Source of the DNA: Mesorhizobium sp. AR02
GTDB lineage: Bacteria > Pseudomonadota > Alphaproteobacteria > Rhizobiales > Rhizobiaceae
NCBI RefSeq assembly: GCF_024746835.1
Contig: NZ_CP080531.1
Span: 4,794,001-4,858,000, forward strand
DNA: 64,000 nucleotides
Reading direction: 5' to 3'
Each line of letters begins with the position of its first letter. The stretch's first letter is position 1. The notes under the pieces were generated by a model that made no database searches, was not told the origin of the DNA, and worked only from the letters and a program-made list of their open reading frames with translations. The position numbers were made by a program, and so were the translations under genes. Positions 24,326 through 31,202 of the stretch are shown here, piece after piece.

Positions 24326-26366
24326 CCAACAACCCAAAGAAGCTTTCCGATTTTCCGCCGCCAGTCGAGAAATAGAGGAGCGTCGCCTCGCGGTCGTCGG
24401 CGGACGTTTGGGCTGGCGAACCCTTCCATGTATCGACGCGCGAAACCACGGCAGCAATTTGGGAAAGGATGAATGCCACCTGGAACAGGCGCCATCCCGT
24501 GACACTCTTGCTTTTTCTTCCCCAGAACTCGCCGAAGGTCTGGTTTGTGAAACGCCACGCAGTGAGTGGCATTACCTCGGGATCATCGTAGGCTTTTCCG
24601 CTCGATTGCGCCTGAAAGGCTTTCTCAAGGATAGCCAGTCCACGCGCGATGGCTTCGCGTTCCGCTCGCCATCCGCGCAAATCGACTTCTTCGAACTGCT
24701 GCTTCTCACGGGCATAGTCTTGGGCATCGGCGACGGGATCGAGGGACTGTGCGTAAGGTCGCGATGCCACGACAGAAGCGAGCCAATCGTCAAAGGCTTT
24801 CAGCAGGCTCCTGAGGACATCAAGGCCACCGTCGTCTGAACCGAGAGCGGTAAAGTCGGGCCCCGGCGTGATGTCAAATTGCCGAACAAGGGGCTGGCAG
24901 TAGACCGGCAGCGATGTGGTCTCGAGGATACGCGCATTCACCAGTCCCCGCCGACGAACGCCGCAGTTGATCCCAAGGGCATCATAGGAGAGAAACTGGT
25001 TGTAACGGTATGACGCTGCAATCCGCTCAAGACGGATGGGACGGTGCAAATCGGGATCGAATTCGGCCGATATTTCGACCTGGAACAGCGTCGCATCAGA
25101 CTCGCGCGCCGCTGCCTGCTTTGCATCAATGAGATCAGATTCGTTCGCCAGAATGATCCGGACCGTCCGTTCATCCGGATGAAGGGGATCTTCCAGATTT
25201 TCATATTCCAGTACGGGTAGAATATGCGGCCTAGCAATTCGACGATTGGTCCGCAGCATGGCCAATGTTTGGTCCCACGCGACAACCTCTGCCGGGACGA
25301 TGGTTCGGCTGTGCATAGCTCTGCCAGCAGGAAACCCCCAAAGCAGCCCGCCGGTCTCGGCGTTGTCGTCAGCCTCCCACGCATCAATTGCGCTCTCCAC
25401 GCGCCGCTGCATCTGGGCGTTGAATTCCGCAATGGATCGCTCGACGGCTTCGCGACTTAATGAGAGGTCGATACGGAAGGAACCGAGCTCGAGCGGAAGA
25501 CGCAGCCACTTTTGTGGAATGTGCTCTCGCTCAATTAGCACATCTGGAGGTGCATCGGTTGCCCCGGGTCCAACCTTGAACTCAAAGGCTTTCAGTGTGT
25601 CGCTATCTGCCGTAGCCGGGCCTCGCGCTTCGGCATTGATCGCGTCGATTGCAGCATCAGGCGCGGTATCGGAATGCTCATCGGATGAGTTCGCCCCACC
25701 CGACTCAGGATCGTCGTTGACAGCAGGATCGTCTGTGCCGGGTGCCTCATCCTCTTCCGAGAGGATAGAAACGAGCACGTCTTCGCGTCCCGGTGAATCT
25801 AGGACCGCAGGCGCAATTCCAAGTTCGAGTAGCGCGGCATTTTCCGCGTCCTTCGTCACGCGATTTTTGATGTCCAGCCATACAGGGCTGTTGCGACCAT
25901 CAGCGCCTAGTATGGCTTTGTTATCTTCCTCTGCCCGGCGGAGCGCTTCACGCCGATGCCTGAGAATGATAGAGCGGGCATTTTTGGCTAACCTGAAAAC
26001 CACGTTCGATGAGGTCAGGTCCTGCGACGTCGGCAGCATGCGAAGATAGATACACGCGCGCAAGGCAACTGTTATGGCCTTGTCCTTCCGGTCTGCTATC
26101 TGAAACGTCAATCCCGCTGTGCCAATGTGGGCCGGAGACGTCACGTCATCTTTCTCTTCATAGGTTGCGGCAGTCTCCGAAGGACGCCTACGTGGCAACA
26201 AATGCTGCGTGTGGATGACTTTTGAGGGTTTGTCGCGATAAATTATGCGGCCGGTAGGGCCTGCGCCTCGCAAGCGATCGTAGACGGTATGCAAGATTGC
26301 GGAGGCCACCGCCTCTTTTGTCGTGTGGGATATGTCGTTGCTGTTTGGGTAGAGAAGCTGCGTCAT
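24279..26366 (-). CDS. drmA: DISARM-type DrmA helicase, N-terminal part with Walker A
   Basis: A 695-aa open frame. Residues about 1-200 are a family-specific N-terminal region (DLTSSNVVFRLAKNARSIIL), residues about 205-250 an acidic Ser/Asp/Glu linker, and the end carries Walker A (LLYFSTGGGKSESFFGLLVF). Fifteen codons later the frame ends at 24279, whereas helicase motif Ia continues in the -1 frame. One extra T in the run at 24321-24325 would join the two into a protein of about 1480 aa. The start overlaps the end of the preceding gene by four bases (ATGA), so the operon is translationally coupled. Confidence 0.78.
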   Translation of the reverse strand: MTQLLYPNSNDISHTTKEAVASAILHTVYDRLRGAGPTGRIIYRDKPSKVIHTQHLLPRRRPSETAATYEEKDDVTSPAHIGTAGLTFQIADRKDKAITVALRACIYLRMLPTSQDLTSSNVVFRLAKNARSIILRHRREALRRAEEDNKAILGADGRNSPVWLDIKNRVTKDAENAALLELGIAPAVLDSPGREDVLVSILSEEDEAPGTDDPAVNDDPESGGANSSDEHSDTAPDAAIDAINAEARGPATADSDTLKAFEFKVGPGATDAPPDVLIEREHIPQKWLRLPLELGSFRIDLSLSREAVERSIAEFNAQMQRRVESAIDAWEADDNAETGGLLWGFPAGRAMHSRTIVPAEVVAWDQTLAMLRTNRRIARPHILPVLEYENLEDPLHPDERTVRIILANESDLIDAKQAAARESDATLFQVEISAEFDPDLHRPIRLERIAASYRYNQFLSYDALGINCGVRRRGLVNARILETTSLPVYCQPLVRQFDITPGPDFTALGSDDGGLDVLRSLLKAFDDWLASVVASRPYAQSLDPVADAQDYAREKQQFEEVDLRGWRAEREAIARGLAILEKAFQAQSSGKAYDDPEVMPLTAWRFTNQTFGEFWGRKSKSVTGWRLFQVAFILSQIAAVVSRVDTWKGSPAQTSADDREATLLYFSTGGGKSESFFGLLVFASRLTGCGGRSAG

Positions 26367-27679
26367 CGGGCGACCGCCTCAAGGCGAATGGCGTTGGCAC
26401 TGGTGGTGGATGCAGGCTCGAGGTCTTTGAAGAGTACCGGATAGACACTGGCGATAGCCTCACGACGCACGGCCCGTAATTTCTCGAATGAAGTATTGGG
26501 GCCTCTCATCAAGCTATCGGCATCGAGAAGGAGCCTATCGAAGAGTCCACGATTGGTATGTCCGTCGCGACGAAGATCACTGCGTACGATGCGGAGAGCA
26601 TCAGCAAGCGGCCGAGCCAAAATCCCGGCGCCCATAAGGCGTAAAAACGCTTCAATATGGATGGGATCAATCGCCGCGTGTGGCGTGTCGACCTCTGACC
26701 GTTCAGCCGCTTGCAACCAGTATTCAACCGCCGCTTTGCTGATGGGAGGCAAGCCGGGGTTTTGCGCAAACAGCATCCCATGAATACGCTGTCCAAGCAT
26801 TTTGGACCCATACTGCTTGGATAGGTCTTCAATGCCCTTTTTCACGGTTGCTTTGTACTGATCGACCAGCGCTTGTTCGAGCGTCCGGCCTTTCTCGTTC
26901 TTTTCGCGCAATGCCGCTTCGATCTCTTCACGGATGATGTCCGACATCACGAACACGGCGTCGTCGATATCAATGGCGCGGGCCTCGCGAGGAGCCAGTT
27001 GATGAGTGACCGGATCAAGGACGTAGAACTGCGATCTTGGCCCTGCGGGAATTTTGCCGTAGCCATCGAGAAGCAGGTAGCCTTGGCCGACGAAGGGCAG
27101 GGCCGCACGGGACCGATCCGCGTCCAAGCCAAGGGCGGCTGACAGCCGGCCCATATCCTTGGCGACCCAAGGCAATGCCTTCAGAAGCAGCTCGGTTCGG
27201 TCGCTGTAAGCTGCGTATTCCGGACCCTGAAGTGCCGCGCTAAGCGTACGGTTCAGGGTCAGCGCGTCATGCCCGGCAACGACAAGCCGGAATTCGGCTG
27301 GACAGTAGCTATCGCCAACATACGCGCGGGCGCCGAGGATCGCCGAGGCTGCCCAGACCACTGTTGTCGGCAGTCGACGCTCGAGTTCAGCGGGATAATT
27401 ACCAGGCGTCGTCACGCGTAATTCAGGGACGCCCGCCTTGAACGTGCCGGGCTCCGTCAGAAAATCCACCAGGAGGTCGTTGGCCAGTTGCGCGTCCTCG
27501 GGATGGCGCAGCACGACAAGCACGTCATTGCTCTGGCTAATCTCCGTCAAGGCGCGCTTGAGATAGCGCATCAGCGGGGTGTCAACGCGAAGCGTTGCCG
27601 CCAGCGCCAATCCCTCGGCGAGATCCGATTGAATGGCGTCGCGCCGTGGTCCCGCATGTCCCTCACCAATCAGCGCCAT
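26363..27679 (-). CDS. First gene of the DISARM-type operon, unknown family (possibly DrmE-like)
   Basis: A 438-aa soluble protein with no motif I can name. It has an alpha/beta segment (SNDVLVVLRHPEDAQLANDL, LPTTVVWAASAILGARAYVG) that resembles the second RecA-like lobe of a helicase without its catalytic motifs, then a long helical C-terminal half. It overlaps drmA by 4 bp, so it belongs to the operon. In class 2 DISARM the accessory gene drmE occupies a comparable place; similarity to the C-terminal part of DrmE is my guess and needs a profile search. It may replace the missing methyltransferase as the system's specificity factor. Confidence 0.6.
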   Translation of the reverse strand: MALIGEGHAGPRRDAIQSDLAEGLALAATLRVDTPLMRYLKRALTEISQSNDVLVVLRHPEDAQLANDLLVDFLTEPGTFKAGVPELRVTTPGNYPAELERRLPTTVVWAASAILGARAYVGDSYCPAEFRLVVAGHDALTLNRTLSAALQGPEYAAYSDRTELLLKALPWVAKDMGRLSAALGLDADRSRAALPFVGQGYLLLDGYGKIPAGPRSQFYVLDPVTHQLAPREARAIDIDDAVFVMSDIIREEIEAALREKNEKGRTLEQALVDQYKATVKKGIEDLSKQYGSKMLGQRIHGMLFAQNPGLPPISKAAVEYWLQAAERSEVDTPHAAIDPIHIEAFLRLMGAGILARPLADALRIVRSDLRRDGHTNRGLFDRLLLDADSLMRGPNTSFEKLRAVRREAIASVYPVLFKDLEPASTTSANAIRLEAVAR

Positions 27680-27803
27680 AGCCTTATTGTGGTGAGGATC
27701 AAAGGAATGACGCTCGCGCTTTATGCGGTGGTAAGCATCGCGCGTGTCAGTGTAGGGAGCCAGAATGGCATCCGCTCCGGAAGCCAGCGAGCCTCAACAT
27801 TTT

Positions 27804-27821
27804 TTTGCAACCGGATGCAAA
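27804..27821. repeat. Right copy of the 18-bp palindromic island motif
   Basis: tttgcaaccggatgcaaa, one base different from 17564-17581. It lies 14 bp before the right copy of the 23-bp end repeat and about 125 bp upstream of the start of the defence operon. Confidence 0.5.
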
Positions 27822-27834
27822 ACACAAGGTAGGC

Positions 27835-27857
27835 GGTTCCAACATCGGCTCCAACAT
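27835..27857 (+). repeat. Right copy of the 23-bp island-end repeat
   Basis: Identical to 15853-15875 and in the same orientation, 42 bp inside attR. Together with the left copy it suggests arm-type sites for the integrase. Confidence 0.6.
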
Positions 27858-27898
27858 AGCTATTTATGTTGTTGAAATTACTGGATAAAATTAGTGAT

Positions 27899-27923
27899 GG
27901 TTCGTTTCCCTCCGGGCCCACCA
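27899..27923 (+). repeat. attR, copy of the tRNA-Ile2 3' end
   Basis: 23 of 25 bases match the tRNA end at 15764-15788, including the final 17. The two changes (ag to tt) are expected if the incoming element supplied this part. The following 27924-28151 shows no gene. Confidence 0.85.
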
Positions 27924-28151
27924 ACTTGTTACAAATCAGCGGCTTACGCTTAGTTCTTTGAGTTTGAATTGAGCGTTATCGGGTAAGTCTCTGCCTTTTG
28001 AGTGAACTGGTTTTGGGCCTGTTCGTCAATTTTCTCCGTTTTTTTATGGCACCCGTCACACGTAGCTCAACACTCCTCGCTTCGAAAGACCCTTCAGCGC
28101 TGCGTGCGGTAATCGGCGGCAACGACGTGCAATTGGGCGGGTTCTGATCGT

Positions 28152-28253
28152 CTTCCACTCGCTCCAGTTGCTGATTTGGATCACGAGGGCGTCGGCTGCG
28201 GGATAGACATGGACGAACTGCCCGTAGATTTCCGACCGCCGTAAAATCGGTCC
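28152..28253 (-). pseudogene. Remnant of a beta-lactamase-fold serine hydrolase
   Basis: Thirty-four residues on the reverse strand (SEIYGQFVHVYPAADALVIQ then ISNWSEWK) match the C-terminal 'GIFGQ-I-V-P-D-VIV-SNW' segment of class C beta-lactamase-like esterases. Neither the SxxK nor the YxN motif is present, and the frame on either side is unrelated. It is a decayed fragment. Confidence 0.5.
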
Positions 28254-28380
28254 TGGGCCGCCAGCGCAACCACCATTGGCATTGATAGTCGAGCGGACAG
28301 CCTGGATTGAATGATGGGATCTGCTCTGGTGCTCTCGTCCTCGTTGGGGAAGCGGCTGGGGCACTATTGTCAAGCGTCGG

Positions 28381-28836
28381 TTACTTCTCCTGGTTCGAGC
28401 GAAGGCCGAAAAACTCAGCGGCTAGGCGTGGCTGCGGCTTGAGCATCTCAATACCGGAAACGATGGCACAGTCACGTCCGGCAGCTGCTGCGAGCAGTGG
28501 CGTGATTGCCGGATTGACGATCACTTCCGCGACGGTTGCGGTTGGCTCGAGAGCCGCGATGTTGAGGGGCAGAGTCCCGCCTTCCTGCATTCCGAGCGTG
28601 GTCGCGTTTACAATCAGGTCCACTCCGGCTGCGACGTCTGGCGCTTCAGCCTCGCAGACTTGCGTTTTGCAGGACAGAATGGAGGCCTGAATGTCTGCGG
28701 CGAGAGCCACCGCTCGATCGGCACTTCGGTTCGCAAGGATCAACTCGCCCAATCCAGCATCAGCCAAGAGAAGGCGATGGCCGCGTGCCACGCCGCCGGC
28801 GCCGATGACGAGCGATCCGACGCCCTCAACCACCAC
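28381..28836 (-). pseudogene. C-terminal remnant of a shikimate dehydrogenase-like gene
   Basis: About 151 residues of the NADP-binding domain: SLVIGAGGVARGHRLLLADA (glycine-rich loop), ELILANRSADRAVALA and VDLIVNATTLGMQEGG, ending in SGIEMLKPQPRLAAEFFGL. The N-terminal catalytic domain, with the substrate-binding Lys and Asp, is missing; upstream the sequence passes directly into a patatin fragment in another frame. The remaining part is too short to be an enzyme. Confidence 0.7.
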
Positions 28837-28840
28837 GCCG

Positions 28841-28981
28841 TTGCAGCGGCGTGTTCGAGACAAGGCCGCCGTCCCAGTAGAATTCGCCGTCGATCTCGAC
28901 GGCGGGGAAGCCAGGCGGAAGCGATCCGCTGCGGTCGCCATCATCGCCAGCAAGTCGCAGGGTGTCGACGAACAGCGACAT
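28841..28981 (-). pseudogene. Remnant of a patatin-like phospholipase
   Basis: The reverse strand reads GSLPPGFPAVEIDGEFYWDG then GLVSNTPLQ, which is the DGG/DGA catalytic-Asp segment of RssA-type patatins. The Ser-containing GxSxG region is absent. It abuts the shikimate dehydrogenase remnant, so at least one deletion joined the two. Confidence 0.65.
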
Positions 28982-29022
28982 TGGCGAAAGTGTAGAATTT
29001 CGGGCGAGCAGGAATCCGAACC

Positions 29023-29421
29023 TCAATGCCAGCCTCCTATTCCCCCGGGCAGGATGTGGCTCGCTTCAACGCGCCAGGAGACCCAGATTGTGGCGCCGGG
29101 AGTCAGGTTCAGCTGCACCAGTTCGTCGTGGCTTTTCTGCGCCTTGAGTTCCAGGCCTTTGTCGCCTTCGAGATGGATGACGGCGGTGGCGCCAACAAAT
29201 TCCTCGCCAACCACGGAGGCTCGCATCGTGTTGCTGGTGCTCGGCTGGCTATTGCTCAGCTGCACCCGGTCGCCCGAGACAACGAAGGTCGCCTTGTCGC
29301 CCTGCGCAAGCACCTTGGCCGGGTTCGGCGCGACGTCAAACTGTCCAGCCGACGTGGCGATCCCGACGGCATTGATGGTGATCTCAGACACCTTGCCGGC
29401 GAAGACGTTCGAAGAGCCCAA
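29023..29421 (-). pseudogene. TOBE-domain end of an ABC transporter ATPase, truncated
   Basis: A 132-aa frame that starts MGSSNVFAGKVSEITINAVG and reads like the C-terminal TOBE domain of a PotA/FbpC-type ATPase (GDKATFVVSGDRVQLSN, VGATAVIHLEGDKGLELKAQ). No nucleotide-binding domain precedes it; upstream sequence belongs to another remnant on the opposite strand. The 3' end appears natural, so only the 5' part of the gene was lost. Confidence 0.6.
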
Positions 29422-29462
29422 GAATTCCGCGACGAAGCGCGGCTATCTCCCGAAAGGTCTCA

Positions 29463-29600
29463 GATGGCAATTACCGCAGTCGAAGCGAATCGCTGATCGC
29501 ATTCTCCAACTATCATTATCACCGCAACCGTCTGATCACGTTCCCCTCGCTGGCCATCGACGATCACGCGGTACGCCTGCACCGGGTGATGCGCTCCAGG
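29463..29600 (+). pseudogene. Remnant of a superfamily 1 helicase (DUF4011/DUF3320 type)
   Basis: The + strand reads YRSRSESLIAFSNYHYHRNR then LITFPSLAIDDHAVRLHRV, which matches the 'WHYRSRHESLI-FSN-YY--L-TFPS' segment of large SF1 helicase/nuclease proteins. Only about 46 residues are left. Fragments of such large helicases often derive from defence islands. Confidence 0.55.
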
Positions 29601-29622
29601 GTCGGCACCGCCAAGCGGCAAA

Positions 29623-30693
29623 TCAAGCCGGGAGGCGCCACATTCGCACTCTACCTGTACCACGCAGTTCCGTTTCCGCGAGTGGGTCACAAGCAAAATT
29701 TGGCCCAAGCAGTCTGCGGGTTGCATCCGAAATACGGATCTCATCGGGCTCCGCGGACGTTTGAATACGTGCGGCGAGATTAACGGTCTCGCCCCACAGG
29801 TCGTAGGCAAACCGCCTTTTGCCTATGACGCCCGCGACGATTGGTCCTGAGTGAATTCCAATTCTGAGCCTTAGCCGTTCTCCTGCGAAGCGTTCGTGCT
29901 GAACCGCCTCCCGCAGTTCAAGTGCATAGCGCGCGAGGGCTTCTGCATGATCGGATCGCGCGGCGGGCAGGCCAGCGACCACCATCACACAGTCGCCGAT
30001 TGTCTTGATCTTTTCGCAGCCGTATTGGTCCGACAGCCGATCCGCCGCCTTGAAGAAGTAATTTAGAATAGCGAGCGTCGTCACGGCTCCGACGCTCCGC
30101 GCTCTTTCCGTAAAACCGACGATGTCGGCAAAAAGCACACTCACCTCTGCGTGGTTGTCGGCAATTTGTTCGTCTGACTTTAACCGCTCCGCGATCGACG
30201 CCGGAAGAATGTTGAGGAGCAGGGTTTCGGCGCGCTGGTATTCACGCTGCAATCCCTCTTGGCTCTCCCTCAACGCCTCGTTCATCGATTGTAATTTCTC
30301 GTTGAGTTGACGCTCCCTCTCTTGCAGGAGCGTCATTTCATAAGCCTTCTGTTGAAGCCGCTGCTTATTGTCGCGTTCGGCAGTGGCGTCGAGAAAGAGC
30401 AGCCACACGCAGGCGTTGTCAGCAAAAAGATGAAGGTCCGCGACACGCCCGCTGGGCAGTTCGACCATGGCCATATGATATGGAAGCTCCGGGGAAGGCA
30501 GCAAACCTTCCATGAATTCAAGCTGATCGGCAACAGGCTGACCAATGCGAAGCGATGAGAGCCCGTAATGTTTAACGTTACCGCCCTTCGCAGCTACGCA
30601 AAGCTGGGCGTTAATTTTCAGATATGCGATAGAGTGCTCGTTGTAAAAAAAATTATAAATCCAGCTTCCGACTTCTTTTGGCAATCTGTGCAT
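29623..30693 (-). CDS. Class III adenylate cyclase of the small-GTPase operon
   Basis: A 356-aa protein. Residues 1-115 resemble a PAS-like sensor domain, 115-165 a coiled coil (RERQLNEKLQSMNEALRESQ), and 175-350 a class III cyclase domain. Metal-binding Asp residues are in VLFADIVGFTERA and KTIGDCVMVV, the ATP-specifying Lys and Asp in EKIKTIGD and FAYDLWGETVN, and the transition-state Asn and Arg in ETVNLAARI. All catalytic residues are present, so it should make cAMP. It starts 3 bp after the GTPase stop and is the last gene of the operon, so its output may depend on the GTPase. Confidence 0.88.
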   Translation of the reverse strand: MHRLPKEVGSWIYNFFYNEHSIAYLKINAQLCVAAKGGNVKHYGLSSLRIGQPVADQLEFMEGLLPSPELPYHMAMVELPSGRVADLHLFADNACVWLLFLDATAERDNKQRLQQKAYEMTLLQERERQLNEKLQSMNEALRESQEGLQREYQRAETLLLNILPASIAERLKSDEQIADNHAEVSVLFADIVGFTERARSVGAVTTLAILNYFFKAADRLSDQYGCEKIKTIGDCVMVVAGLPAARSDHAEALARYALELREAVQHERFAGERLRLRIGIHSGPIVAGVIGKRRFAYDLWGETVNLAARIQTSAEPDEIRISDATRRLLGPNFACDPLAETELRGTGRVRMWRLPA

Positions 30694-30696
30694 GGT

Positions 30697-31191
30697 CTAT
30701 TTGGTAACCATCGAAGCAAGTTGACGAAACGCATCATCAACATGTTCACCCGAAAGCGCACTTGTTAGATAGATTTGCCATCCAAGTTGCCTCAGCTCGT
30801 TGATATCACCGTCCGATATTGCCCACCGATCGGCAAGATCGGATTTGTTGAACAGCAATACAAAAGGCATAGTGCCGAATTCGGCCTCGACCCGCTCGCG
30901 CAGCGTGAGCGCCGCGGCAAGAGTAGCGGCGCGGGTTCCATCGACAACAAGCACGAGCCCGGTCGCACCTCGCACATGGCTGACGCGGAATGAGCCGATA
31001 TCGTCTTCGCCGGCCAAATCCCACAAAATCAGATCCACGGTTTTGTCCGGGAATGCGACACTCTTCTTGTCGATTTTCACTCCCACCGTGGTCAAGTAGG
31101 TCTCTGAAAAGATGCTTTGCACAAACCTGCGAACCAGACTCGTCTTTCCGACACCGAACCCGCCCAACATGCAGATCTTCTTTTGCAACAT
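30697..31191 (-). CDS. Rab/Roc-like small GTPase
   Basis: A 164-aa Ras-superfamily GTPase, close to the minimum size. G1 is GGFGVGKTSLVRRF, switch I has YLTTVGVKI, G3 is LWDLAGEDD, G4 is FNKSDL and G5 is TSALSG. The Ras catalytic Gln (DTAGQE) is Glu here (DLAGED), so hydrolysis may need a partner. I chose the ATG at 31191, preceded by ggag; a GTG at 31203 overlaps the stop of the upstream gene by one base. Bacterial Rab-like GTPases control polarity or envelope processes in some phyla. The neighbours suggest that this one links a membrane-to-peptidoglycan protein to a cyclase. Confidence 0.88.
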   Translation of the reverse strand: MLQKKICMLGGFGVGKTSLVRRFVQSIFSETYLTTVGVKIDKKSVAFPDKTVDLILWDLAGEDDIGSFRVSHVRGATGLVLVVDGTRAATLAAALTLRERVEAEFGTMPFVLLFNKSDLADRWAISDGDINELRQLGWQIYLTSALSGEHVDDAFRQLASMVTK

Positions 31192-31202
31192 CTCGAGCTC
31201 CA

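Larger units (their letters stand above)
15789..27923. mobile_element. 12.1-kb genomic island in tRNA-Ile2 carrying a DISARM-type defence operon
   Basis: The island lies between the tRNA 3' end and a copy of that end at 27899-27923. It starts with an integrase gene in the direction away from the tRNA, contains a cargo operon on the opposite strand, and has a 23-bp repeat near both ends. Its base composition is visibly less GC-rich than the flanking chromosome. No conjugation, phage-structure or replication genes are present, so it is probably mobilised only by its integrase or is immobile. Confidence 0.88.

Noticed and set aside
28691..29764. A 357-aa + strand frame over the remnant region
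   Set aside because: It crosses five unrelated remnants recognised in other frames and shows no domain itself.
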